64,000 bases of DNA from Bacteroidia bacterium (GCA_022760475.1 JALEFZ010000066.1:1-64000); one strand, 5' to 3'; shown: positions 45,343 through 54,646, counted from the first letter of the stretch. The notes: generated from the sequence alone by a model not told the origin. Numbers and translations: made by a program.

Positions 45343-46281
45343 ATGGATAAATTTACTTCCCTTAGCGATGTAGGCGACCCGTCAGGCCTGTTGGCCTTGG
45401 CAAAAGAGGCCCAACTAAATCCCCATGGATGGGCAAGCCTAGGAAAGGGTAAAACCCTTTGTTTGTTGTTCCTTAATCCAAGCCTCAGGACCAGGTTAAG
45501 CACTCAAAAAGCGGCTCAATTGCTTGGAATGGAGGTCATGGTCATGAACATCAACCAAGATGGGTGGAAATTGGAATTCGAAGAGGGAGTAGTCATGGAT
45601 GGTGATAAGGCAGAACACATCAAGGAAGCTGCCGCAGTAATCGCTCAGTATTGCGATCTAGTAGGGATTAGGACCTTCCCAAGTTTTAAAAGTAGAGAGG
45701 AAGATTACTCCGAAAACCTGTTAAATGCCTTCATTGAGTATTGTGGAATTCCTGTTGTAAGCCTTGAATCTGCAACCAGACACCCTTTGCAATCTCTGGC
45801 AGACTGGTTAACCATCGAAACTTTCAAAAAGTCTCAACGTCCCAAAGTTGTGCTATCCTGGGCACCACACCCAAGGCGGCTTCCGCAAGCAGTTGCCAAT
45901 TCCTTTCTGGAATGGATGAGGGTAGCTGATGTAAACCTCCATATCGCCCATCCACAGGGCTTTGAATTGAGTGATGAATTCACCAATGGAATTCCCATTC
46001 ATCATGATCAGCAAAGCGCCTTTCAGGGAGCAGATTTTGTGTATACCAAAAATTGGTCATCCTTTCACAATTATGGTGAAACCCTTTATCCCAACAAGGA
46101 CTGGGAAATCACCTTGGAGAAGTTGGGGAATGCCTCTTTCATGCATTGTCTCCCAGTGAGGAGGAATGTCGTGGTGGCTGATGAAGTGCTAAACAGTTCC
46201 CAATCTATAGTGATTCCCCAAGCAGGGAACAGGGTTCCTGCTGCTCAAGCGGCTTTGATTCAAATCCTTCAAAACTTATGA
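45343..46281 (+). CDS. argF': N-acylornithine carbamoyltransferase (ArgF' type)
   Basis: From the ATG at 45343 (MDKFTSLSDVGD) the product has 312 residues. The carbamoyl-phosphate loop SLRTRLSTQKAA, TRHPLQSLAD and the end MHCLPVRRN are present, and it is closer to the Bacteroides succinylornithine enzyme than to ordinary ArgF. So carbamoylation occurs before deacylation, and argE acts on acylcitrulline. The residue that separates succinyl- from acetylornithine enzymes is Ala (in MDGDKAEH) rather than Pro or Glu. The stop overlaps the argB start (ATGA). Confidence 0.9.
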   Translation: MDKFTSLSDVGDPSGLLALAKEAQLNPHGWASLGKGKTLCLLFLNPSLRTRLSTQKAAQLLGMEVMVMNINQDGWKLEFEEGVVMDGDKAEHIKEAAAVIAQYCDLVGIRTFPSFKSREEDYSENLLNAFIEYCGIPVVSLESATRHPLQSLADWLTIETFKKSQRPKVVLSWAPHPRRLPQAVANSFLEWMRVADVNLHIAHPQGFELSDEFTNGIPIHHDQQSAFQGADFVYTKNWSSFHNYGETLYPNKDWEITLEKLGNASFMHCLPVRRNVVVADEVLNSSQSIVIPQAGNRVPAAQAALIQILQNL

Positions 46282-47063
46282 AAGAAAGCCTGAATGTGGT
46301 TAAAGTTGGGGGAAAAATCCTTGAAACCCCTAAATTTTTGGAGGCTGCCCTGGATCAATTTGCCAATTTAAAGGGGCCTAAGGTATTGGTTCATGGAGGG
46401 GGGCGCACAGCAACCGAAATCGCAACCAAGTTGGGCATTGAAGCGCCCATGGTAAATGGCAGAAGGATAACCAGTGATGAAATGCTGGAAGTAGCCATGA
46501 TGGTCTATGGGGGCCTTTCCAATAAACGGCTCGTTGCCAAATTGCAGGCCAAATCTGTTCAGGCCCTTGGAATCACAGGTGCCGACCTGAATATGATTCA
46601 AGCCCATAAACGTGAAGTGAAAGACATAGATTACGGTTGGGCAGGGGACATTGACCAGGTAAATGAGGATGTATTGTTTAAGCTCTTGTATGGAGGGGTT
46701 TGTCCTGTAATGGCTCCATTGACTCATGACGGTCAGGGGCAAATGCTCAATACCAATGCGGATACCATTGCTTCCACGGTGGCAGTTGCCATGAGTAATA
46801 AATTTGATGTTAGCCTTACCTTCATTTTTGAAAAAAAGGGGGTATTGGTAGATCCTGATGATGACGAAAGTCTGATCGACCATATAGACCGGGCTTCATT
46901 TAAGGAATATGTCGACAAGGGGCAGGTTTCCGGGGGAATGATACCGAAATTGAGCAATGCCTTTGACGCCATTCATGCGGGTGTAAACAAGGTCTTGATC
47001 GGAAGATATGACGCCATTGCTTCATTGAAAGGTAATTTTAGCGGAACGACTATTTCCTTATAG
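46278..47063 (+). CDS. argB: N-acetylglutamate (N-acylglutamate) kinase
   Basis: 261 residues. Amino-acid-kinase fold with VVKVGGKILE, LVHGGGRTATEIA, NGRRITSDEML and LNTNADTIASTVAVAM. It phosphorylates acylglutamate before ArgC. The ATG overlaps the argF' stop by 4 bp. Feedback-inhibited hexameric versions carry an extra N-terminal helix, which this short protein lacks, so it may be arginine insensitive. Confidence 0.94.
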   Translation: MKESLNVVKVGGKILETPKFLEAALDQFANLKGPKVLVHGGGRTATEIATKLGIEAPMVNGRRITSDEMLEVAMMVYGGLSNKRLVAKLQAKSVQALGITGADLNMIQAHKREVKDIDYGWAGDIDQVNEDVLFKLLYGGVCPVMAPLTHDGQGQMLNTNADTIASTVAVAMSNKFDVSLTFIFEKKGVLVDPDDDESLIDHIDRASFKEYVDKGQVSGGMIPKLSNAFDAIHAGVNKVLIGRYDAIASLKGNFSGTTISL

Positions 47064-47093
47064 TTGAGCTTATTTTTATTGAAATACATACAG

Positions 47094-48155
47094 ATGAATG
47101 TCCTCTCCATAAAAGCCATCGAACTGTTAAAATCCTTGATTTTGACCCCCTCTCTCTCCCGGGAGGAGCAGCATACTGCGGTCATCCTCCAAAAGGCACT
47201 TGAGGACGAGGGCATTCCGACCTATAGAAAAGGGAATAACGTTTGGGCAAAGTCAAAGTATTGGGAAGAAGAAAAAGCAGTAATCCTGCTCAATTCCCAT
47301 CATGACACGGTAAAGCCCAATCCAGGATGGAAGCGTGAGCCGTTCAAACCGACTTTGGAAGGTGATACCCTTTATGGCCTAGGCAGCAACGATGCGGGAG
47401 GGCCTTTGGTATCGCTGTGGGCTACATTTCTCCATTTTTATGATAAAGAGGACCTTCCATTTAAGCTGTTGTTTGCGGCCACGGCTGAGGAAGAAATTTC
47501 CGGTCCCAATGGAGTTGCTTCTATCCTGGAGGATTTGGGTAAAATTGATTTGGGCATCATCGGAGAACCTACACAAATGCATTTGGCCATAGCAGAGAAA
47601 GGCCTGATGGTCATAGATTGCGAAACCAAAGGCAAGGCGGGCCATGCGGCCAGAAACGAAGGCGTAAACGCCATCTACAAGGCCATGGAGGACATTGAGT
47701 GGTTCCAAAACTACCGTTATGAAAAAGAATCTCCCTTGTTGGGGCCCATTAAAATGAGTGTAACTCAGATCCAGGCTGGCAGCCAACACAATGTGGTACC
47801 TGCGAGCTGTACCTTCGTGGTCGATGTCAGAACAAATGAATGTTATTCCAACAAGGAAGTAGCTGAGATCATCCAGAAGCATGTGGACTGTGAGGTCAAA
47901 GCCAGGTCCTTTCGTTTGAATTCTTCAGGTATTTCGGAGGACCACCCTGTGGTAAAGAAGGCCATTGCCATGGGACGCAAGACCTACGGTTCCCCTACCC
48001 TTTCGGATCAGGCCCTGATCCCTTATACCACGGTCAAGATTGGACCTGGAGACTCGGCCAGAAGCCATACGGCGGATGAGTATATTCATTTATATGAAAT
48101 TGAGGAAGGGATTAGGCTATACATTGAATTGTTGGATGGCTTGAAGTTGGATTGA
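47094..48155 (+). CDS. argE: M20-family acylornithine/acylcitrulline deacylase
   Basis: From the ATG at 47094 (MNVLSIKAIELLKSLILTPS) the product has 353 residues; a start at 47064 would add ten. Zinc ligands are in LLNSHHDTVKP, GSNDAGG, AEEEISG and GEPTQM, with the dimerisation domain (KAGHAARNEGVNA) between. In this operon it would release citrulline from the acylcitrulline made by ArgF'. It is the last gene; argH and argD are absent. Confidence 0.9.
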   Translation: MNVLSIKAIELLKSLILTPSLSREEQHTAVILQKALEDEGIPTYRKGNNVWAKSKYWEEEKAVILLNSHHDTVKPNPGWKREPFKPTLEGDTLYGLGSNDAGGPLVSLWATFLHFYDKEDLPFKLLFAATAEEEISGPNGVASILEDLGKIDLGIIGEPTQMHLAIAEKGLMVIDCETKGKAGHAARNEGVNAIYKAMEDIEWFQNYRYEKESPLLGPIKMSVTQIQAGSQHNVVPASCTFVVDVRTNECYSNKEVAEIIQKHVDCEVKARSFRLNSSGISEDHPVVKKAIAMGRKTYGSPTLSDQALIPYTTVKIGPGDSARSHTADEYIHLYEIEEGIRLYIELLDGLKLD

Positions 48156-48330
48156 GCGGAGGAAGTTCCCCTACATTCGTTCGGGATGACATGTTGTTCT
48201 TGGAGAGTAGGTACCAGCATCACATCTTGAATCTCCGAAGCTATCATCTTGACCAGTGAGTCTCAATGACACAAGATCTTCTCCATCAGGATTGGAAGTT
48301 CCTGCTATAGAACACTATCTTTGTTCAATC
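48156..48330. repeat. Non-coding stretch with a degenerate dispersed repeat
   Basis: 175 bp with no good ORF. It carries TTCGGGATGACATGTTGT (from about 48180) followed by CTTGGAGAG, similar to a second copy at 56728-56765 (CTCGAAATGACA...TTGTGTTGCTTGGA). Such ATGACA-type intergenic elements look like decayed dispersed repeats. I see no terminator. Confidence 0.45.
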
Positions 48331-48927
48331 ATGAAACGCCTATTCTGCATACTCATCATCTCAGCAGCGCTCATCCTCCCAGGCTTTGCCCAGCAAGCAA
48401 GGAATGCCCGAATCATGCCCGACCAAATAGGCTTCATCTCAGGATGGGGAGGACAAAACGAACTGGGGCTCAATGTCCGGTACGTCTACAGAGTGGTCTT
48501 CTATCAAGGACAGCTTTACTATCAAATTGGAAAGAAAAAGCGAACCAGCCTCGATTTACTCGTCCAACCCCAATTCAACACCACCACCTATCGCCCCTTC
48601 GACTGGGACATGCGTGAAGAAACGGGCTTCGAACTGGGCATAAACTTTGGCTTGGTCGGAAACCTCCATTTCGCCCATGACAAGGCCAAGGCCTATGCTT
48701 TCCTGAGTTTTGGGCCACATTATGTCTCGGGGGTACCCAATCGGCAATCGGTAGGATTCATCTTTTCGGATAACCTATTTGTCGGGCTCCAACTTCAATT
48801 GGTCGATCAACTCTGGCTGGACCTCCGTCCTGGCTTTCGCCACATCAGCAATGCGGGCTTGTTGCCCAAGAATGGCGGCGTGAACAACGGCGTGCTAAGC
48901 GGAGGACTGATCTGGGATCTTCCTTGA
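48331..48927 (+). CDS. PagL-like outer-membrane acyloxyacyl hydrolase / lipid A deacylase-like protein
   Basis: From the ATG at 48331 (MKRLFCILIISAALILPGFAQ) the product has 198 residues. After the signal peptide come about eight amphipathic beta strands ending in RHISNAGLLPKNGGVNNGV, which matches the PagL active-site His-x-Ser. The Glu expected about twelve residues later is an Asn. PagL removes a 3-O-acyl chain from lipid A. Here activity is uncertain because of the missing acid. The gene is GC-richer than its neighbours. Confidence 0.72.
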   Translation: MKRLFCILIISAALILPGFAQQARNARIMPDQIGFISGWGGQNELGLNVRYVYRVVFYQGQLYYQIGKKKRTSLDLLVQPQFNTTTYRPFDWDMREETGFELGINFGLVGNLHFAHDKAKAYAFLSFGPHYVSGVPNRQSVGFIFSDNLFVGLQLQLVDQLWLDLRPGFRHISNAGLLPKNGGVNNGVLSGGLIWDLP

Positions 48928-49039
48928 GGGCTGACCGCTTGTACCTAATTAAATAGATTCGTGAAAGATTTTCTGGATGTCTCCTACATCTGAGCGATAT
49001 CAAAAAGCCGTTTCCTGGGGTCGGACTCCCCTATTGGAC

Positions 49040-50713
49040 CTAAATCTTCACCATCCGCCTGCGGCTAGCCCCCAGTTCTACTACATAGATGCCTGCCTCC
49101 AGGCCGCCCAGCCACACCGCAGGCTTCGCCTCGACCTCCAAGAGCAAGCGTCCGGCCAGGTCCCTGACTTTCAGTCGGTCGCCGGGCTGAAAGCCCTTCA
49201 AAAAAATCTGGTCCTCAACAGGATTGGGGTAGATCCAGATCTGTTCTTGCCCCAACTCTTCCGACCTGGAGAGCACTCCAGGGGCGTAGACGCCATTTCC
49301 CAGATTGCCCAGGTAGGCATTCCACGCGATGTCTGTCTCTGCTACTGTGATTGGCAATTCTACCCGCTCCAGCCTGGAACCGTTGTTGCCAGCCCACTGG
49401 TCTATGTCTGGCGTGTAAGCGAATAGCACATCCAGGTTGGCGTCTCCGTCCAGATTGGTAATGTAGGGGGTTGAGAAAACATTCAAGCCGGGCCGGTCTG
49501 TTCCGAGTTGGATTGTTACCTGGTCGTTGAAGTCTACAATCTCGAATTCGTTGAAGTAGAGCCTGCCGACCTTGATGGCATCCTGGTTGTGGAGCCTCAA
49601 CACCTCATCTACTCCGTCCTGATCCCAATCCAGCGCATTGGCTTGGGAGAGTTGGTAGATGTACTCACTGGAGTCTGACCATGCGATTTCCCCTGTCTGG
49701 CCATCTACGACGATGGGTACATAGTCAGCATAAAAACTGAAAACCCCTTCGGCCAGGGTGATATAAACATCAGGCGTTGGATCTCCTACAAACTGACCAA
49801 CGGTAGGGGCTGCGTAGATCTGATAAGCAGGAAATTCTTTTTTCCATAAAACTTGATCTCCCAATAGGTCAATCGCCCACAAAATGCCATTATGTTGAGG
49901 AACAATGAGGTCGTTTTGGCCGTCCCCATTCAAATCTGCCCATGAGGGATGAGCTATAAAACCCCTTAGGCTATCGGTCAAAATCGCCCTCGCGTTGGAT
50001 AGGCCTCCTTGCAGAAAGTCTGCATAATCCACCTCCCACAAACTTCCGCCATGGGATTCCCCCCCCGAACCAAAAATGATCCTTTTGCTTCCATTTTCTT
50101 CATACAACATGGGAGCAAAGTAGGTCTCCCGACCATCAGGCATGGCTGCAATTTTAAGCAAAGCTCCATCAGCCCCGCTGATGATCACGAGGTTCCCTAT
50201 TGGGCGATTGGATGTCCCGGCTTTGTTGTCCCCGCCATTGGAACACAATAAGTCCGGAACCTGATCTCCATTGATGTCCTCCACAAATTGAGCTTGATAA
50301 AAGTTGTACCATCCAAAATCCCTCGCTTTACCCATAGAATCCGACCAGAATTCCCACAGGATTTCACCATTTTTCCCATTTATAGACATCAAGACCGCCC
50401 CTCTTCCACAAATGAATACATCCTGGGTGCCATCCTTATTCAAATCATAAAACAAGGCACTCCCATATACCTGATCCCTGACAAAAACTTTCCAAAGGAG
50501 CTTGCCAGAGTCTCCATCTATTGCCAAAATACCATTCTCCATGGGCTGATCCTCTCCCCCTCCACCAATCACCACATCCCTTATTCCATCCTGGTTCAAA
50601 TCAGCCAATCTTGGTGAGGACAATACCCATGCAGAAGGTATTTCTAGCCGCCACTCAAAATCCTGGGCATAAGCCATTCCTGTCATTAACAATAAAACCC
50701 AAAAAGTGCGCAT
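49040..50713 (-). CDS. FG-GAP/VCBS-repeat secreted protein with T9SS type A sorting domain
   Basis: 557 residues. Signal peptide (MRTFWVLLLMTGMAYAQ), then about six calcium-type repeats with the DLNQDGIRD pattern (DLNKDGTQD, DINGDQVPD, DLNGDGQND, DWDQDGVDE, NLDGDANLD) forming a beta-propeller-like domain. The C-terminal ~75 residues (YPNPVEDQIFLKG, GLEAGIYVVEL) are a T9SS type A sorting signal. It is exported and anchored on the surface or released. The 3' third is markedly GC-rich. Confidence 0.9.
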   Translation of the reverse strand: MRTFWVLLLMTGMAYAQDFEWRLEIPSAWVLSSPRLADLNQDGIRDVVIGGGGEDQPMENGILAIDGDSGKLLWKVFVRDQVYGSALFYDLNKDGTQDVFICGRGAVLMSINGKNGEILWEFWSDSMGKARDFGWYNFYQAQFVEDINGDQVPDLLCSNGGDNKAGTSNRPIGNLVIISGADGALLKIAAMPDGRETYFAPMLYEENGSKRIIFGSGGESHGGSLWEVDYADFLQGGLSNARAILTDSLRGFIAHPSWADLNGDGQNDLIVPQHNGILWAIDLLGDQVLWKKEFPAYQIYAAPTVGQFVGDPTPDVYITLAEGVFSFYADYVPIVVDGQTGEIAWSDSSEYIYQLSQANALDWDQDGVDEVLRLHNQDAIKVGRLYFNEFEIVDFNDQVTIQLGTDRPGLNVFSTPYITNLDGDANLDVLFAYTPDIDQWAGNNGSRLERVELPITVAETDIAWNAYLGNLGNGVYAPGVLSRSEELGQEQIWIYPNPVEDQIFLKGFQPGDRLKVRDLAGRLLLEVEAKPAVWLGGLEAGIYVVELGASRRRMVKI

Positions 50714-50829
50714 ATCTCACATTATTCAAAAACAAAGATATAGGAGACTTCTAATTTAATAATGAGGAAGTAAATTGTAAGCCTAATAAAAGAGCAATGG
50801 GATATGTTCTTCAATTGGTTCGACCTTTA

Positions 50830-51867
50830 CTATTCAACAGGAAAGCTGATTTCCAGCCTGAAGTTTTCTCCCAATTCTTTTTGGTCAAAAGCATGTTTGT
50901 TACCAAATAGCAGATCAAGGCGTTTTTTCACATTCTCCAATCCTATGCCCGATCCCTCGCCCTCGTAGTTTGGCATGCTGGAAATGGGATTTTGGGCATG
51001 GAAATGTAGCTCATGCTCTGTCAAATGAATGTGTAACTCCCAGCCTTCCGCTTTTTCCGGATCTCCATGTTTGAACATATTCTCAATGACAGGAAGGAAA
51101 ATGAGTGGCGGAACAGCCACATCCCTTTCAGCCGATAGCTTCCCTACAGGCATGGGCATATATTTCAGGGAGTATAAATCCAGGAAATTATTGATTAGTT
51201 CTATTTCCTTAAAAAGGCTGATACGCTCCTTGTCAGACTGGTAGAGAGAGGTTCTCAACATGCTGGACAACTTCATCAGCATGGGCGCAGTCTGATTATC
51301 CTTGACCAGGGCGAGGGTATAGATGTTGTTGAGGGTATTGAATAAAAAATGAGGGTTAATTTGATGCTGAAGCTGTTTGAGTTCGGTTTCATACTGCAAG
51401 GCAAGCAGCTCATTTTTTCTGTTTTGCCTTATGATTTCCCGATACACCAGCTTATAGAAGAAACCCAATAGGAAAAAGGTAATTGAGGTGTAAGTCACCC
51501 TGAGCCACGGGATGGTACTTAGAAATTTTACTCCTTCACCCATTTCATCAAGCCTGGATTTCCCGATCATATTCAACAACCAGACCTCCTCCAGAAAATA
51601 CCTGATTAGGACAATGGGTATCAGCATAAGAAGAACTGAAAGGGCGAATAGTCCATACTTCTGTTTCTCAAAATACCTGGGAACCAAAAACTCTGAGGTT
51701 CCATAAAAGATGGTCAAGAGGAAGGTCATGGCAAAAAAATTCTTCCACAAGACAAATTTGAAAGGGAAAGAAAGCAACACTATTCCCCAAAAACCACCCA
51801 TCATCAATATCCACCACAAGGCGTGGGCAATGGGAAACAAATACTTATTCCTTTTCTTCACAATCAT
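50830..51867 (-). CDS. Orphan LytS-type sensor histidine kinase
   Basis: 345 residues. Four membrane segments (~10-145), then a coiled linker and LKQLQHQINPHFLFNTLNNIYTLAL (phosphoacceptor His), and an HATPase with LPVIENMFKHGD and GSGIGLENVKKRL. The fold matches the 20552 kinase, but no LytTR regulator is adjacent on either side, so its partner is elsewhere in the genome. Confidence 0.9.
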   Translation of the reverse strand: MIVKKRNKYLFPIAHALWWILMMGGFWGIVLLSFPFKFVLWKNFFAMTFLLTIFYGTSEFLVPRYFEKQKYGLFALSVLLMLIPIVLIRYFLEEVWLLNMIGKSRLDEMGEGVKFLSTIPWLRVTYTSITFFLLGFFYKLVYREIIRQNRKNELLALQYETELKQLQHQINPHFLFNTLNNIYTLALVKDNQTAPMLMKLSSMLRTSLYQSDKERISLFKEIELINNFLDLYSLKYMPMPVGKLSAERDVAVPPLIFLPVIENMFKHGDPEKAEGWELHIHLTEHELHFHAQNPISSMPNYEGEGSGIGLENVKKRLDLLFGNKHAFDQKELGENFRLEISFPVE

Positions 51868-52045
51868 TCCTTTTCATAAAGAAAATAAAATTTTTACAGT
51901 CAGATTTACCGTTGGTTGAAGGATTCATGGAGTTGGTTGAAAGTATGGATTTCGGCAATAAACCCCAAGGCAAAACATGGGTCATATGCTCAGAATGCAG
52001 AAAAAATAGAATTCTGCTCATGTTAAAACCCTTTATTTTATTGTT

Positions 52046-52720
52046 ATGATGAACAAACTAATCGTATTCCTTTTTGCTTTCAGCACCCTGCTTTATTCAT
52101 GTGGAGATGTGGAAGTAGAGTCCCTAACCGACGATGACATCCAGGATTTGGTAGAAGCTGAGGTAGTCGCCATCGCAGAAGCTGTAGTAGAATCAGGTGC
52201 TTTGGCTGAAAGTGTAAGTCAATTTTGCGGAAACAATGGAGACAGCACCATTAACTACAGTTCTCCAAACGGAAATTTCGAAAGTGCCACCAGCTGGGCT
52301 TATGAAATTCTCTGTATCAACAACATCCCGACCCAAATTGATTATGGATTGACTTCTACCAACAGCTACGACGGAAGCAATGTCGATGTTTCCTGCAATG
52401 GAATAGGAGATTTCCTTTTAGAAAACCTGATCTCAAATCTGGACTACAAACTTGGAGGAACTTACACCTCATCAGCAAGTGCAAGCACCATCGGTAGACG
52501 AAACAGCCTCAGCTATACCTCGACCTCGGTCTACACACTTCAGTCCCTTGAGTTTGACCGAACCACTTTTGAAATCCAGGGAGGAACGGCAACTTTCAAA
52601 GTTAATGGAACAGTCAATAATGGTGCTCCGATAGATCGCGGCGGAACACTGGAATTCAATGGAGACGATACAGCAACCCTGACCCTTGACAATGGAGCGG
52701 TTTACCTGATCTCCTTCTAA
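52046..52720 (+). CDS. Lipoprotein of unknown function
   Basis: 224 residues. Lipoprotein signal (LIVFLFAFSTLLYSC), an acidic helical stretch (SLTDDDIQDLVEAEVVAIAEAVVESG), then a beta-rich domain with two or more Cys (VSQFCGN, EILCINN, VDVSCNG). The end is rich in Thr/Asn/Gly strands. No family recognised. Two adjacent ATGs (52046 and 52049) are possible starts. Confidence 0.7.
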   Translation: MMNKLIVFLFAFSTLLYSCGDVEVESLTDDDIQDLVEAEVVAIAEAVVESGALAESVSQFCGNNGDSTINYSSPNGNFESATSWAYEILCINNIPTQIDYGLTSTNSYDGSNVDVSCNGIGDFLLENLISNLDYKLGGTYTSSASASTIGRRNSLSYTSTSVYTLQSLEFDRTTFEIQGGTATFKVNGTVNNGAPIDRGGTLEFNGDDTATLTLDNGAVYLISF

Positions 52721-52791
52721 AAGCTCAGTCTGCATTTTTTATTCCAGGGACCTCGGCGACCTCGGCTTGCAATGGGCTGGGGTCTATTCAT

Positions 52792-53412
52792 TTAAAACCT
52801 CAAAAGAAGGCCTACACCATCCTGGTCTACGCTTACCCCCTCGAGTAGCTTTTGAAGTTTGGGTGCGGCTTGCTGGTGGTGCAGCAAAAATTGAGTTAAA
52901 TCAAAGACCAAAAGGAAACTCCCCTGCACGATCAATGAGTTTCCGTAGCCTTTGAACCTATCTTGCTTGACTTGGTCGTTTACAAAGGAATTTGACCTTT
53001 CTCTCATCCAAGCCCCTGCGGTGATATAGGTTCCGTTTAAGGCAAGGTTAAAAAGGAGTATTTTTTCGATTTGCTGCTGCTGGTGGTAAGTGTCATAGAG
53101 GGAATATTCCGCAGGATTTTCATTGAAGGCTCCGTATAATCCCCCAGCCGCCAAACCCAGGTTTACGACATTCCAGAACACATTCATTTCATGAAAATAT
53201 CGTTGGGTCCCCGTAGTCTGACCACGGCGAACACCGCTGATCACCATGTTGCCTATGGCCCAGGTTCCCAAGACCGTCATGTTGACCTTGTTCAATCGGA
53301 TTCTCCGTGAATTGACTTCGTCAAGGAGTTCAGACTGTGCAAACAAAGAATTGCCAAGCAGAAAGAAGGCAACAAATAGCAATACCTTGAGTAAATTTTT
53401 CATGGACATCAT
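52792..53412 (-). CDS. Exported membrane protein of unknown function
   Basis: 206 residues. Signal peptide (MKNLLKVLLFVAFFLLGNSLFAQ), then about four membrane segments (TVLGTWAIGNMVISG, VFWNVVNLGLAAGGLYGAF, LLFNLALNGTYITAGAWM, SLIVQGSFLLVFDLTQFLL). A charged tail follows. I know similar hypothetical proteins from Bacteroidota but no function. The ATG overlaps the stop of the CPXCG gene (ATGA), so translation is coupled. Confidence 0.75.
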   Translation of the reverse strand: MMSMKNLLKVLLFVAFFLLGNSLFAQSELLDEVNSRRIRLNKVNMTVLGTWAIGNMVISGVRRGQTTGTQRYFHEMNVFWNVVNLGLAAGGLYGAFNENPAEYSLYDTYHQQQQIEKILLFNLALNGTYITAGAWMRERSNSFVNDQVKQDRFKGYGNSLIVQGSFLLVFDLTQFLLHHQQAAPKLQKLLEGVSVDQDGVGLLLRF

Positions 53413-53594
53413 TGTTCAATGGATCTGGCTTCAAAATATACAATTTCTCCTTCCTCTACCTTCACTTCTACCTCTATGGGATTGCAACATACTTCACAAT
53501 CCTCAATATAAACCTGTTCGCTGATGCTGGGGTCAAGGATAAATGAAATCTGTTGCCAGCAATATGGACAGGTAAAAAAGTATTCTTCAGTCAT
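53409..53594 (-). CDS. CPXCG-motif Cys-rich small protein
   Basis: From the ATG at 53594 (MTEEYFFTCPYCWQQ) the product has 61 residues; an ATG at 53618 is less like the family. Four Cys in CPYC and DCEVCC form a zinc-ribbon-like site. The protein family is small and of unknown role. It is encoded just before the membrane protein above, with ATGA overlap. Confidence 0.85.
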   Translation of the reverse strand: MTEEYFFTCPYCWQQISFILDPSISEQVYIEDCEVCCNPIEVEVKVEEGEIVYFEARSIEQ

Positions 53595-53633
53595 TTGGGA
53601 AATCTTCTTGATATCCAAACAACCGGATTCAAA

Positions 53634-54611
53634 CTATAAGGTTTTTGAATCCAACAATGCCTTAGCTGTTTCTTCCAGCACCTTCTTGATAGGAGTATAC
53701 TCAAAACCCAAAGTGGTAATTTTACTTCCGTCGTAGGTATCCAACTTATTGCTGGACCTCATGGATTCGACGGTAACTCCCGGTTCCACCCCTCTGATAT
53801 TCCCGATGGTTTCATTGAACCATGCTCCCAATACCGCCACAGCTCTGGGAATTCGGATCGAAGGGGCTTTTTTGCCTAATAGCCTTGCAACTTCTGACAA
53901 AAACTCGTAGTAAGTCCAGTTGTCCTCCACAAGGATGTACCTCTCTCCAGCCTTTACATCTTGCTCTACCAAAGTTCTGCAAGCCCTGGCGACATCTTTG
54001 ACTCCCACCATTCCGACAGCCCCTTTTTTGTAAACCGGAAGTCCTTTATAAACCTGGGAAAATATTTTTCCAGTACCTTGTTCCCAGTCATGGGTAGGTC
54101 CCAGGATCAGGCCTGGATTTACCATACAAGCGTCAAGCCCTTCGGCGATTCCCCTGTGAATTTGGTATTCGGCTTCTCTTTTGCTCCTTGCATAGGTAGA
54201 AGCAGCATCAGCCAATACCCAGGCTGTATTCTCAGTGCTTTTCCCCTCCTTGGTCCTGCCAATGGCTGCAATTGAGCTTACATGAACGATCTTTGGAGGA
54301 TGTTCCATTTCCAGGGCTACATCAACGATGTTTGCTGTGCCTTGAACATTTATTTCCTTTACACGATCCTTATATTTCTTCCAAAATGATACATAAGCAG
54401 CTGCATGCACCACTGCTTCTACTCCCTCCATGGCTTTTTCCAGCGACATGATATCCATGATATCTCCATCAACCACTTCAACAGCAGCTCGCCAGGGCAA
54501 ATCTCTTTCAGAAGCATTTCGAACCAGAACCCTTAATTCGTGTCCCGTCCCGAGTAATTCGTCTACCAAATGTCTGCCCAAAAATCCAGTCGATCCAGTA
54601 AGGAGTATCAT
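53634..54611 (-). CDS. NAD-dependent epimerase/dehydratase (extended SDR, dihydroflavonol reductase-like)
   Basis: From the ATG at 54611 (MILLTGSTGFLGRHLVDELL) the product has 325 residues. Rossmann motif TGSTGFLG, VVHAAAYVSFW, and the catalytic YARSKREAEY (Tyr-x3-Lys) are present. Substrate unclear; Bacteroidota members are usually annotated as DFR-like. A -7 box lies 36 bp upstream. It may be co-transcribed with the CPXCG and membrane-protein genes downstream. Confidence 0.88.
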   Translation of the reverse strand: MILLTGSTGFLGRHLVDELLGTGHELRVLVRNASERDLPWRAAVEVVDGDIMDIMSLEKAMEGVEAVVHAAAYVSFWKKYKDRVKEINVQGTANIVDVALEMEHPPKIVHVSSIAAIGRTKEGKSTENTAWVLADAASTYARSKREAEYQIHRGIAEGLDACMVNPGLILGPTHDWEQGTGKIFSQVYKGLPVYKKGAVGMVGVKDVARACRTLVEQDVKAGERYILVEDNWTYYEFLSEVARLLGKKAPSIRIPRAVAVLGAWFNETIGNIRGVEPGVTVESMRSSNKLDTYDGSKITTLGFEYTPIKKVLEETAKALLDSKTL

Positions 54612-54646
54612 AGCAATTTTGTGTAATTTCGGCATAATGCCCTGGA

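Noticed and set aside
48977-49426. 149-codon plus-strand ORF opposite the FG-GAP gene
   Set aside because: It lies antisense to the T9SS sorting domain, which is clearly coding on the minus strand. GC-rich sequence produces long open frames by chance.
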